NCBI RefSeq assembly: GCF_003369915.1
Contig: NC_046676.1
Coordinates: forward strand, 14,924,001 to 14,988,000
DNA length: 64,000 nt
Direction of reading: 5' to 3'
DNA from: Drosophila miranda
Lineage: Eukaryota; Arthropoda; Insecta; Diptera; Drosophilidae
Shown here: positions 46,990-59,700 of the stretch, piece after piece
Numbering within the stretch: the stretch's first letter is position 1
How the letters are laid out: the number at the start of each line of letters is the position of its first letter
The notes under the pieces: model-generated
Told to the model about the DNA's origin: nothing
The model's database searches: none
The model's input: the letters and a program-made list of their open reading frames with translations, nothing else
Program-made: the position numbers and the translations under genes

Positions 46990-48061
46990 GTGCCTTCACA
47001 GCAGCTGGTGCGATCAGGTGATAAAAAGAAAAAGGCGCGCACTCAGACAAGAAAGTCCGCGAAATTAAACATGTACAGTGTATATTAGCTGCGGCTAATC
47101 GAAATCCATTCCATCTAGTGTTTTTTCTTTTTGGGTAAGTGCCAAAGTTACTTTGTCGGAATGGCGTGGTCGACATGGCTAATCTTTAGATATATTTGGT
47201 TCAGGTGCTTGTTATTTGTGCAACATGTTGCCGTTTGACAGCTGTTCACAGATCGAATTCCCGACTGACATGACAATGGGGCTTGGGAGTATATCATAAA
47301 TAATTGCTTGATTGTGCGTGGGCTGTTTTATCCTTGGGCCAAGGACTTTCTTTCACTCGTTTTACTGGCGACATAGTGTCTGCAAGACGAAACGCGACGA
47401 CACGACATACGCGTCGGGACGCCCCCACTGCGTGGCCATTGGTAATCCAAGGGTCCGGATGACAGCGCAGTGAACGCGGAGCCCCAAAACAGCTGCCGCC
47501 ATTTTGCCAGACCGGCGGCTCCCACACCCACGTCCCAACCCGGCGCGCCACTTGGGATTTCGTTATAGTAGAGGCGGTTTTTTTTTGTTTTTCAGAAAAG
47601 ATTCTTTAGTTTTCTTGTAGAATTTAAGTTTTCCCAACGAATTGTTCGCGTTCAGCGGTGTCGTGTGTTTATTTTTGGTTTCACCGCCGCACGAACACCG
47701 CCCGAAGGCGCACAGAGCCGACGAGGAGCGCACACATGTCCAAAAATATCACACGCAAAGGCCTGGGCAGCGCACAAAACTAGAACACTTTTCAGAATTT
47801 TCCTCAAATTTTCATATTTTTACTTATTCGATACGGAAAAATGATAATTGCAAAGCTTATGCAATTGGAATCAATCGAACGTCCGCACTGGAGACCGGCT
47901 CTGGCATGCGGCAAACGGATGCGCAGGGGCCTGGCGAAAGGAAAGCATGGATTTTCCACGTTTTTCCCCCAGTTTCACAGCACCACACAGAACGCACATA
48001 TAGATTCTATACTCGATGCTGGGGGCCCAGTACGGGGACAGCAGAACCACGGCGAACTTAC

Positions 48062-48200
48062 TTTTCGTGTCGATATTACTCTCTAGACTGACGACGAGCC
48101 CCAAACGACGGCGACTACGAGTGCAGAATGCTGAAGACGAACGAACGAACGGACTGCGGCACGCAACACGGAGCCAGCCTCCGCAGTCGGGAGGCAGAGC
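48062..48200 (-). other. Possible noncoding 5' exon of RyR
   Basis: On the minus strand a strong donor (GAAAA/gtaagt, boundary at 48062) follows an initiator-like TCAGTC at 48091-48086 and a GC-richer block. It lies about 2 kb upstream of the RyR ATG. This is an inference; no acceptor pairing or transcript evidence is available, and the right edge is arbitrary. Confidence 0.2.
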
Positions 48201-50623
48201 GAAACAGTGGGCTGAGTATGTGAATTTCAATTAATCATAAATGGGATGCTGTAATTTCCATGTGAAATTTGTGGAGAATGGCATATGAAAATACGTGTAT
48301 TATTTTAAAAACCCTACTATCTATAGACAAAAAGCGTATATGCCCTGCTCTGTCCTAGATCGATTGATAACGGGCACTTCTATGTTTTGCCCCACTGTGC
48401 GAGAGATTCGCCCGAAGCACTCTCTCGCCGGCTTTGCCGTTTTGGCCGTGATTTTTGTTCGCCTCATCGCTTGTTGCTTGTTTGCTGCTGCACACACTCA
48501 CACACACCACACTCGCACGTACACTCTTTATTTCGCTCCAATTGCTCTCCGGTATTTTGATGCTTTGGGGCTAGGAATCAGCTGTTGGAGGCTCGAGGAA
48601 ATGCCGAAGACGAGTGCCCTCCCGCACCCCACCGAGAAAACAAAATAAAAACACATTTTTAAAAGGTTTTTCGGTTTTCTTGTATAATTGTCAGCGCATC
48701 GCTGTCTTTGGCGTCTCCTCTGTGTGGGCCACCGCTTCCTCGCTGCTAAACGACGGCCTGCCAAGACGCCGAGTCGTTGATGATGATGATGCTGTAATAG
48801 GTGTGCTAAAAACAAATCATATGTCGACTATATTCGTGCATCTATCGTATACACTCATTCAACTTGAACTTGTCAGCTTTTAATGAATGAAATCATATTT
48901 TTGTGGCCAAACTCATTCGTTCTACGAGTCTCTTTTTGCCTTGACGGCGATGCGTTCAGGCGGAACAATTTTAGACTTTCGTCCACGGGGTATCAAAGCA
49001 ACATTCGGTTTGACAGACGATTGGGAAGATAGATCCCAAGCAGCTTAGGTGGCATCTCACAGTCGGTATATCGGCTAGTTCTTGCATTCTTGCTTATTTC
49101 TATTTATAGTAGTAGGTGGGGGCCTGGAAAAGGGTTTTGGTTAGAGCTCTTGCTATCTGTACCATGCGGCGGATGCGTAATTTGAATTATTGCGCATTTC
49201 ATTGCAATTCCTTCCAAGGCATGCACTTGAGCCACTAGCAGGGCAGAGGCACAGCCAGATGGGGGCTAGGCCCCAAATTAGCCAAGTGTAAGGCTCCATC
49301 CTGCTACTGTTTCTGCTCTTTCTGCTGTTTCTGCTGTTCAAAGATAAAACTGGCACGCCCTCCCAAATGGGTTTTATGAAAAACAATACGGATGAGCAGA
49401 AATCGGAGCTTTCTAGTGCATTGAAGCCGCAACAAAAAGGATGTTGATGCAACTGCATGCGTGATCCTTGCAAGAAAGGATCCAAAGAATTGTGCAGGCA
49501 ACCGGAAAGGGGAAGATATACTCGTACTCGCACTCGTACCCGTACTCGTATGCAAACTGCCTCCCATCATTTCCCACTGTGTCTCTCTGTGTATCTCTCT
49601 AAGTGTGTTTTGGCATTATGGGTTTTCGGGTTCGCCACAATTCATTACGATGGACGGGGAGAGCGATGGGGCACGGGCACTCCCCCAGCTGCCATTTGCG
49701 GTTCCTATGGAGCGGAATCCGTAATGCCTGCGGCTTCGACCTCAGCTCTCCGGGCTGTTTATGGGTGCGGCTTCTTTGATTGTCAGCTGGCTATTCCACC
49801 AAAGGCGTAATTGCTTTCTATGCCAGCCCCAGCCCCAGCCGCCACCCCAGCCTCCGGCCCATTGCTGCGGTCCAGACACTGGGGCCACCTTCTCTCCGGT
49901 TTCCCTGCCCTCTGACCCAGCCGAATATTAAATTAAATGATGGAATTTCACAGTTGTTCTCCCACGGCAGCTATTGGCCCACGTGGTTGCCATGTCGTCG
50001 CACATGGGTCCCGGGTCCAAGTTGTTTCCCTGATAATTTGCAAATCCTTGCGTCAATGGCCATGACAATGATTATGCCACCGACAAAAAGTTTTTCGGTC
50101 GTCATTGTTTCCTTAGTGACTCTGCGGACTCTGGACTGTGGACTTCAGACTTGCACCTTCCTCTCCATCCGCTGTCGTGCTGCCCCAAAAGTTTAGCAAA
50201 CAAAACTTTTCCATTTACTCGGCCAGATGAACTGTTCGAGTACTTGTGACGTGCATTTCCACGCTGTCGCCATTGAGGTTTGTTCCTTTTGACGGCCATC
50301 GCTGCCATCTGGAAAGAACAGTCTCGTCTCTCTCAGGTACGGCCCGGAGGGGGGTACTTGTGTCACCTGCATTCATAAAGAAAGCTATAAAAGAATGTCG
50401 AACAAATTGAATGGACTATCATTGGTCGAAGTTCGAATACTCTTGAAACGCAAAGTGGCAAAGTGGTTATCCTTATTTCTTGTCCGCCACAGCGGAACGT
50501 ATAAATAAATGAATATTTTTCCAGCAATAATATGATACAAATTGAAGTCAGCCATATTTTCAAATTTTATAATATGGTAAAAAAATAATAGTTTTCTGAA
50601 TATAAAATATAATAATAATAAAA

Positions 50624-50911
50624 GCAAGCAGCTTCTATAGTTTCATAGCACACAGCTTTAGGTGTCTCATAGCAAACAGCTCTATGGGTCACATAGCAAA
50701 CAACTTTGGGAGTTTCATAGCAATCAGCCTAAAAGGTTCAATTCAGACAGCATTAAATGTTTCGTGTTAAACAGCTTTAAAAGCTTCATAGTATATAGCT
50801 TTACAGGGCTCATTTCAGATCATGTTATGGGTTTCATAGCAAGCAGTTTTTCCGGTTTCACAGCGGTTAGCTTTACGAAATCTTTTATAGCCTCACGGCA
50901 GACAACACTTT
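50624..50911. repeat. 24-bp minisatellite, 12 degenerate units
   Basis: Twelve successive 24-bp units share a core like acagctttangggtttcat, with unit length preserved exactly while bases drift. On the plus strand one frame stays open through most of the array, with an 8-residue period (SHSKQLYG, SHSKQLWE, FHSNQPKR). Confidence 0.9.
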
Positions 50912-52226
50912 AATGGCTGCAAAGTGTCTGAAACTCCTTTTCCAATAAAAAAACTTATTCGTGCTGTCTCTAGTTTGAGGAGTATTTGTGTATGCCACAC
51001 GGCAGCTGCCTTGTGAGCTGCCAGAAGTTTTGTGTCCTGCAGGTTTTATTCGTACTTACTTGCAAGGTCGGTTCGCCGACCATCCCACCTATTAATTGAA
51101 GGCCCATCACGGGCAGGCTTCGCTTGTTTGCCCCTTGTTTTTTGAATCAATTTGCGGCAACAACTGTAGGCAACAACTGTAGTGGAAGTGGAAACTGAAG
51201 TGGAGGTGGCAATGAAAGCCAAAGTTTTCGTGGAAGTCCCAAGCAGAACAGGAAGTCTGGCAAGTGGATGTCGAAAGGGAATAAATCAATCAAGTTCAGC
51301 CAAAGAATACTTTTGACCACGCCCTGTTTCGGCAGAGGTACATTTTATTTTCCCTTTATTCGGGCTTCATTCTATTGTTTTTTTTTGTTTGGCGGAACTA
51401 ATTAACTTCCATTTAAATGAAAAACGAGCTGCTATTTGTGCAGCCCATCGAATGAGCGTCATAAAGTCAGTCAGGAGAGAATAATGGCCCACCCATCCCC
51501 TCCCGGTGGTCTTTCCTTCACGCACCACGCACCCACATGTCCGCTCAATGGGCCGTATACGTAATTTGAAGGAGGCGAACGACGGACGGCGGACGACGGA
51601 CGGCGTCCTGCCACCGGCTGAGATGCTGTTAAAATTAATGCCAGCTCGTAAGTTTTACAAGGAATTCAATTTTTTCTTTTTGTTTCTGCCACACCGGATA
51701 GCAAGACGGATAGTGGTGTGGCTCTGCTCTGCCGTTATTGGAGACGAAGTCCTGCCTGTCAATGGAAAGTTTTGCCATTAAATTGTCGTTTGTGAACCGT
51801 AATCGGCTCTGTCTTTTGTCCCACGCAGTCGGGAGTAGGTATCTCCTTCTGGAGACAACAAAAGGAAATGCATTTTGGATTATTTTTGGTATTCATTGTT
51901 CGTTTTTCGTTTTTTATATTATTCATTTATTAACAGATCTTGTTTTAAAAATGCAATAGGTTTCATATGCATTACATTCCATATTTTTGTCGGTATTTTC
52001 CCTTACGAGAGTGTTTTTCTTTTTCTTTTACTTTTTTATACAATTTATCAGAGATGGCGATTGCGTCTACAAACTATGCATTTTGTGTGTCATTTCTTAT
52101 GGATCTTACGCTTTTTTTAATTATTGTTTTGCCCCCTGGCGGCTATATTTAATCTCAGAGCTTAGACATACATACATACATACATGCACAAATACAGACT
52201 AAGAAAAAAAAAACCACTAGTTTCAC

Positions 52227-52365
52227 ATTCACCTGTTACTCTTTAGGTTTAAGTTCGAATTAACATTTAGAATTAAACATTACTCATTCATTTTTATTCA
52301 CCTGTAACTATTTAAGTTTAAGTTCGAATTAACATTTAGCATTAATCATTAATCATCCATCTTTA
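52227..52365. repeat. Tandem duplication, 2 x 69 bp
   Basis: Two adjacent copies each contain attcacctgt and tttaagttcgaattaacatt at the same spacing, period 69 bp. Not coding. Confidence 0.85.
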
Positions 52366-53245
52366 ATCTAGATTCTGGTATTTCAAGTCTTGTGTGTCTT
52401 CTGTTCGAATTTAACTCTCCGTTTACTCTGTTACTCTGTTGTATATCAAACGATAGATTGGGGATAGAATAGATGGGCTTAATCGTACGCGTACAACAAT
52501 TGAAAATTGATTTAATTATTTAAAGAGTGAGTGAGAAAGAGAGTGAAACAATCAGCAAACAAGCAGCACATCGTTGTTTTTTCTTTGTTTAACAAATATA
52601 TCTCTTTGGCAAAAACGTACAAATCGAACAACTTGATTTTCGTTAATTGTTTTAAACATAATAATTATCTACAATAAGTCTTATTTCGTTAAAAGTAAGC
52701 CCTAAACTATACATAGGTACTATAAATATAAATACGTATTCAGATCGAAATCAATGACAAACACAGAAACACAATCGTCAGAGTTACTCTCCTTCAGAAG
52801 CTGGCGGGGGAAGACATACAAGATTCGGGCGCCCCGGGCGGCAAGAATGCAAATAGATAAAGATATATTTACTTTTACCAGATACTTTCCATTCAGTAAT
52901 TGCATTGAGTTATCCCTAAAAAAAAAAACAGCGCGTTATTCGACCTGTTCCACTAGGGCACACGGGCACAACATTCGCTGCACAAGTTTCCCATAAGCGA
53001 ACGGACACATTTATTTCGAATGCCACGATTCGGGAAGTGCTGCTAGTGGAACTGCGGTATTAGTTATAGCTATATATCTAAATATATATTATATAGTGTG
53101 TTCTGTCGTACGTCCTAAAGTACATATATTGCCTGTCAAGCACCAAAACATTAGGTTCGGGTTGAGAGCGGGTTTCTAAGAGATACATTCTTGAGAGTTT
53201 CGAGTCGAGATTCTAATCTACGTTTTACATCTTTGAAATCGGTTA

Positions 53246-53248
<3 letters not shown>

Positions 53249-53294
<46 letters not shown>
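53249..53294. repeat. (GT)23 microsatellite
   Basis: Uninterrupted GT dinucleotide run of 46 bp. Confidence 0.98.
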
Positions 53295-53296
<2 letters not shown>

Positions 53297-53325
53297 TGAT
53301 ATACCTGCATTTATCCTTTCTTTAT

Positions 53326-53380
53326 CGTTAATCGTTTATTGTTAATCGTTAATCGTTTATATTTAATCGTTAATCGCTCG
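53326..53380. repeat. Tandem ttaatcgttaatcg cluster
   Basis: Repeated ttaatcgtttat/ttaatcgttaat units in about 55 bp, giving evenly spaced ATTA (homeodomain-type) cores on the minus strand. It could be a simple repeat or binding-site cluster. Confidence 0.6.
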
Positions 53381-56086
53381 TAGTATGTTACAATTGGAAA
53401 AATTTGTTATTTTTTTCTTTTTTGTTGTCGTTTTTTTTGGCTTGCTGATTGGATGAGAGTAGTTCTGACATTGAATTCGGTTTCTTCTGCGGTTCTTAGC
53501 TACTTAGATATATGTATCTAAATCCTAAACGATTCACACACACGTACACGAGTTGCGAGTAAATGCTAATTGTTAATGCAATTTTGGCCGCACTAAGAGA
53601 TGGGTAATAAGCTATACAATACACGTATCTATAAGTTGTAGAGAGAGTGGCGATGTCCCAAGTCCTCCCAAGCCCCTGGATCTGGCACTGTCTCTGTCTC
53701 TGGTTGGCGGCAGCATATGGTTCCATATTCATTTTTACTTGTGCTCAAAAATTGAATTCCTGACCTCAACAACAGGTAATGACCTCCCACCACCCACCAT
53801 TATAATTCCCCGAATTTTCCTGCTCATTTAACTTTTATCTGTGGCAACTGCAATCACAATTATTCAATAGCGGAAATCCCCACCAGAAATGAAGATTCGT
53901 AAAATGTGTGGGCGTGTTGGATACACAGATACACAGATACACACACACGCACACAGAGACACGCATACAATAGCGGCTTCATTTTAATTCTTAATTCCAT
54001 TTTCAGCATTTCGCACATTTTTCTTCATTTCTTTTTCTGGGTCTCTTTTTCTTTCCTTTTTCAGCAACTTTTGGAAGATTCCCCCTTTGTCTTTGTGGGG
54101 GTTTTCTTTTCCCTTTGTCTATGCGTTAATTTCAAAGATAATTTCACTTTTAATTACACACTCAAGCGAGTTTTCCTTGGGTCTCCTTCTTCTCTTCTGG
54201 CCCACCATCTTGAAATTCCCCCAAATCAGAGCAGAGAGCAGTTATTCATTTGTGATAATCCACCGCAGAAGTGGGAGGAGCTGCATTGAGATCCCGCTCC
54301 AGCAATTACAACTAAATGAATATTAAAATCCACACACACTGGCTCGCTCTGTCTCTATGTTTCAAGGAGTTGGAATTGAAACTGGAGCTGGAGCTGAAGC
54401 AATTATCCACGATGCTTGGAGATCTCGAGAGCTACAAAGCCAAAGCCAAAGTCAAAGTCAAAGTCGAAGCAACTGGCATTCAAGAAGGAAGAGCAGAGAG
54501 CGTGTGTTTTATGCTTTCGCCTCAACAAGGCTTCAAACGGGTCCTAGAAATTCTCAGATTGTCTTCAATGCCACAGCTAATGGGCGTCGTTGTGCACATT
54601 CCCATTCCCATTCCGATTCCGATTCTCAGTTCTAATTCTAGTTTCCCCTTCCCCATTCCCATTCCCAATTCCACTTCCCACTTCCACTCCCACATCCACA
54701 TCCAAGGATTCTCCCCATGTCACGCTCGCTGAACTGCGACGAGTGGCAAATGAAAACTGTTTATGTGCGGCAAAAGCCACTCCACTCCACTCCGACTAGT
54801 ACTCGATGAATGCCTTCTGAAGGATAGACCCAGAGAATGCTTCTGTGTGCGACTGAGGGCGTGGCAGAGGAGCCTTTCCATCTGGGTATCTGGGATATAA
54901 GTATCTTTTGCCATGAATGTGTTTACAGAAGAGTCTGAATAATGAATTTCAAGGCTCCTACACTCCTACAACCTTCTTCAACATTTCTTCAACGGCAATT
55001 GGATAAAAGGGGAATATACCTTTTACCTTTTATATATGAACTGATAACAATGGAATATCCAAATATAGAGAAAGATATTTAATCTTTATTTTTCTTTATA
55101 TTTCAGAAGATGGATAGAGTGAAGCCGCCTTGTTGTCTAGGATTTTGAACCAGAAACTTTTACTACAAACAACATTCCTGTTCTACATAACTCTGTGAAT
55201 CCTGTTTCTCCAGGGTGTCCGTCTAGTCAAGAGTCCTGCCACAATAGAGGGGGCCTGTCAATATTTTTCAGGAGCTGGGGAGCAGCCCAGCTAGCGGCTG
55301 TCAACCTTCAACTTTTGGCGACCATGGCCGGCACCGGTGCCGATGCCGATGCTGCTTCTGCTGTTTGCCGTTCGTCCAGGGCAATCACGTGCCCAGTCGA
55401 CTTGAGCCCCGAGCACGCCCCAGGGAGCTGTCAAACGGCTTTGGACCGTTTCGCGTTCCACTAAAGAAAATTTCAAATTATTTTCACTTCCCTCCTGCCC
55501 CTTTGGCGCTGCCACTACCACTGCCACTGCCTTTGCGCCTCTCTGTTGAGCGTTTTTGTTATTCCTGCTGCCGGCTAATTAGTAAAACTCTCTGCAAAAT
55601 TATGCTCACTCCCAAATGCCACCCCCACCCATGCTGCCGCCGCTTTCCTTATCTAAATAAACACCCAACCATTGAGTGGGCGGGGTGTTGGGGCTGGTCT
55701 GGGCTGCTGGGGCTTTAACGAAAAAAGAGAGTAACAAAAATTTGGATAAAATTTACATAAACTAATTCGTTGGCTGATTTGAATAAGGTAATGGAAGGAA
55801 CGTTAGAGCTGTCCTGGCTTCTAGAATGGACAGGGATGGACAACCGCTGCCTGGAGCCAGGGACTACGCGGAGACACTGGACTTCACCCGAAGAGAAAGC
55901 TCCTAAACTACATCGCTTAGATATATATTCTGTATATGTTAGGTAGGTTGACGATAGGTTAACTTCAAAGCTGTGTGCCCGTGCTCCCGTTCCTCGCTTG
56001 GGGCACTAGTACCGGGACTCAGGGGGACTGCCGCTGCCGCTGCCGCTCCTGCTGGTGGCGATTGTGACACCAGCCTCAGCCTACAG

Positions 56087-56794
56087 CTATACGAGATGCC
56101 CGTCCGCATCCGTGTAGGCCACTGGGATGCCACTGGCGGAGGCAGCAGAGACGGCGGCTCCCCCGTTGAAGCTGCTCATGGCCACTCCCGTGGGGTCGTA
56201 GGTGGCGCTGGTGGTCATCAGCAGGTTGCTGCCCATTCCACCGCCCTGCGCTGGCAGATTGAGTATCTGCAGGCTGCCCATGGGCGCGGACACGGGCACA
56301 CCCACGCCCACTAGGCTGGCGTTCAGAAGCTGCTGATGCTGATGCTGTTGATGTTGCTGCTGCAGATGGTGCTGCTGCTGGAGCTGCTGCTGCTGCTGCT
56401 GATGCTGCTGCTGCTTGCTGCGGTTCGGATCCTTGAGGATGCCGTGGGGCTGGCGGGGCAGTGTGCTCGTGGCCGCAGCCGTCGTCATGCTGCCGTTGAG
56501 CATGGTGCTCGTGGTGAGGGTGGTGGCGCTCAGATTGACAGGATGCAGGTCGTGCAGCATCTGCATGGGACTGCCGCTGACCGCCGTCGTGTGGTGGGTG
56601 ACATCCGGCTGTGGTACACCGCGCAGTATGCCCCGTCTCAGTGTGCCCGATCCTCCGGCCGCTCCGTTACCGATGAGCGTCGCTCCGCCATTGCTGGCCA
56701 GGAGCGCCGCCGCCTGTGACGTCACTGTAATGGGCTGCAAATGGGCCATGGACATCGGTGGGGCGGCGCTGAAGTCCAGGGCTGCTGGATATTC
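56087..56794 (-). CDS. sns: Last coding exon of a probable Sns (nephrin-like adhesion receptor)
   Basis: Acceptor ttttttgtag before GAA TAT CCA, phase 0, 235 codons to a TAG. It encodes a disordered cytoplasmic-type tail: PAALDFSAAPPMSMAHLQP, a LRRGILRGVPQPD segment, a GILKDPNRSK motif, a Gln/His-rich tract and the C-terminus AYTDADGHLV. It joins in phase to the exon at 62937-63121. There is no membrane segment or Ig domain in the window. The identity rests on the tail-like composition and on the position next to RyR, where sns lies in D. melanogaster as I recall. Another membrane protein is possible. Confidence 0.55.
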   Translation of the reverse strand, partial: EYPAALDFSAAPPMSMAHLQPITVTSQAAALLASNGGATLIGNGAAGGSGTLRRGILRGVPQPDVTHHTTAVSGSPMQMLHDLHPVNLSATTLTTSTMLNGSMTTAAATSTLPRQPHGILKDPNRSKQQQHQQQQQQLQQQHHLQQQHQQHQHQQLLNASLVGVGVPVSAPMGSLQILNLPAQGGGMGSNLLMTTSATYDPTGVAMSSFNGGAAVSAASASGIPVAYTDADGHLV

Positions 56795-59700
56795 CTACAA
56801 AAAAATCAACAAAGCAGAGCTTTAGCTAGGATGCATTAAGTGGGGGCGTGGGCACAAAGGGGGGGACTTAGGCTTAGGTCGCAAAGCTCTCTCTTTCTCT
56901 CTCTCCTTGTTGGCTTAACGGCTTGCGAAAAGAGTGGAGAAAGATATAGAGTGAGAGGGCAAAAGTTTTCCCATTAAACTGTCGCCCGAGATATGAAACA
57001 ATGAAAAGCGCAAACAAGCTCCGCCTAAGTAGGAGCTCAAATACGTTGCAATACTCGGAGTGTATCGAAATAAGTAACAAAACATATTCCCTAAAGCGAA
57101 AAATATGTACATATGTTGAAAATAAAACCACTTATGCACTAACATTCCCATATGAATATTTGTGTATTTTAATCTGTTAATGCCTGCCATAAATTAATCA
57201 ATTTGAATAAATAATATCAGACTTTTCGCAATTATTATAATTTTATTCAGATGCTTTCAATTTCTATCATAAATAGAACCCAAATGCTCTTCCCACATTG
57301 AATCAAAGCGGCTATGGAAAAAGAGAGACGAGAGCTTCTGGTTTTAATTGATTTTTCGTTATTGCATCAAAATGAATTTGTTATTGAAGGTATCATAAAG
57401 ATCTGTTCAAGTTTTCTTTTGCAAGAAAACAAGGTAAAATTTGTTTGTGCTTTTAATTCAAAGATCGAGTAGAGATAAGCGGTGGTCCGCCAGCACTCCT
57501 TCGGGTCTTATTTTACGCTCAGTTTTACTAAGAGCGCTTTTAGGTGTTTAATGAGAGAAAGAACAAAGTATTCTGTTGAGCTGAGAAAAATTAGACCATA
57601 AATGAGAGTTTATTACGAGGGTGGACCACCTTGTATTTGTTTTTTTTTTTTGCTTCAACCTTTGAGTGCTGTGGAAGCCTCTTGCTGAGAGCACAAGCTG
57701 CGAGAGCACTAAGAGTGCCGGGAGAGCACCAGAAAATGAGGAGAGCAGCGAGTGATCGGACTGGAGTCAGTCCAGCTATGTCTGTAATGTGTATATAAAT
57801 ATAGTTCCTTTTTGTTCTCTGTCTCACTAACTCGCTATCGTGTCTTTTTGTGCGCGAGCTATGGGGGCACACAATTCCTTTTTTTCTTTTCAGACTCGAT
57901 CAGACTCTATCGTTAGAGTATCCATCCTTTGACTAGTGTCTGCCCCGTGCTATTTTGTTTGCTTTTGTATGATTCAAAAGTCCGTGAATTCAGGCAAAGA
58001 TTGACTCTAACGATGCCATAATTATGACAGCTTTTCAGCCCAACACAAAGAATTGTGGAAAGCATAACTTCCTGCAAACTTTTCCGAGGAAAAACTAGGA
58101 GACTAGTATTTCATTGCTGCTGCTTGTTGGCTTGCCTGCGTGGCTGTGGGCGGGACGGGAGCAGAAGCATGAAAAAGATAGAAATGAACTGTCTACGAGT
58201 GGATTTCTAGTTCAATTGACATGACACTTTGTCATGTTGGCAGCAGCACCTTCCTCCAGGCCCCTGACCGACGAGCAGCAGTGCAAGAAGTTTTCCCCCA
58301 CGCGAGGCCACGTAGCAGTTTTCAAGTTTCCAGTTGCAAAACTCTCTCAACTTGTGCACCTAATTGGAATATTAACAAGAGCAAAGTGAATCGAACACCC
58401 TTGCGTGGCACCTCCAATTGTAGTATCTATTGAAGAACGGATGCCGCTAGCCGCCAGCCGCCAGCCACCAGCCACCATCCGCCAGGACAAGGATTATCCT
58501 GGAGGGAGGAGCAGCGGTACCGCGGTGCTGCGCTCTGAACAACACATTAGAGCCACATTCAGCACTGATTAACATGGCGCAGAGCTGGAGGGACCTACGG
58601 GCGGACATTTTGTATCAGTTTGCAAAGTTAAATTGTCTTTAACGAAAACTTGGAGCCGAGGCTGGAGTTGGGAGGATGGGTTTTCTTATGTCCTGTGGGT
58701 AGTTTGGGGACAGGGACCCTGCCACTGTAAAGGGGTTTTGGCCGAAACTTTTGGCCACTTAAAGGCTTTTGTATGCCGCGTTAGCTAATTCTCCATGTTT
58801 GTAGGGCGGCTGCCAGGCTCCGGGGTGGTTTGTGTCCGTGTCCGTGCCTCATTATTGCTGTTGCTATTGTGGGCTCTGGCGAGAAGTTCATTTTGTGTAA
58901 ATAGAATAACCAATTGGCATCGGGGGCACTCGACACACTCTCGAGCACAAGCGCCACATAAAAAGAGCGCAAAACTTTCCGCATTAAGCCCCTAAACTCG
59001 AGCGGCGCCAAACTCTATGAAGAATATCCACAGATACAGCTCCAGCTCCAGCTCCAGCTCTAGCTACAGTTACAAATGCGGAGCGGGTGTGGGGCGTTGG
59101 GTGGAAATTAAATTATGGTACAGAGAGCCCTGGCAGGGAAGTGGATGTGGGATCCCCTTATTTATTTAATCGTCGCATCAGCTGCTGTGCCACTTACTCG
59201 CTCTTCCATGAATTTTAAAACAGAACAAAAAAAAAAACCCAAAAATGTTGTATCTCGAATGCGTAAAGTATCTGACGAATGTCGGATGGTTGGTTGGAAA
59301 CTGCTGCTGCTAGTGCTGCTGCTGTAGCTGACATTTCCCAGATTCCACAGTCACAGAATTTCAGACAATGGGTACTGTCTGGCAGGGACGGGTGGGGGAG
59401 TGGCACGCAACAACTAATTGAATTTAAAACTGTGCAAAACTCAACTTAACAAAGTGAACCGTAGTTAAGTTGTCCAACGAAAGTCAGGGACAGAGCCCAG
59501 ACCCGGACACAGACCCTTCAGGGTGCTGACCCGTGCTGCTCATCCTTGCTGCTCGTACTCCCCGCACCCCGACAGCGGCTGTGTGCTCCTCCACATGTGA
59601 ATGCACGTACTACGTACTGCCACCAGATGAAGTCCACATCCACATTTACATCCACGTCTGGAGCCAGCATTTAACTTATCAACGATGAAGGCCAGCTAAA

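Larger units (their letters stand above)
46121..56086. other. 10-kb region between RyR and the sns-like gene; no coding gene found
   Basis: Contains the RyR 5' UTR and promoter, two DRE sites, tandem duplications (46845-46904 and 52227-52365), a 24-bp minisatellite (50624-50911), a GT microsatellite (53249-53294) and AT-rich blocks. The longest open frames (149 codons at 47642-48091, 138 codons at 49780-50196 and 54316-54732) show repeat-driven or arbitrary composition. The right part could be the 3' UTR of the minus-strand gene ending at 56087. Confidence 0.55.

Noticed and set aside
47642..48091. 149-codon plus-strand frame upstream of RyR
   Set aside because: Composition arbitrary, no splice context or recognisable domain; more likely 5' flank of RyR.
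54316..54732. 138-codon frame rich in Lys/Val then Pro/Ile
   Set aside because: Driven by aaagcc/aaagtc and cccatt simple repeats.
56336..56825. Plus-strand Leu-rich frames over the sns-like last exon
   Set aside because: Antisense of the Gln/His tract.
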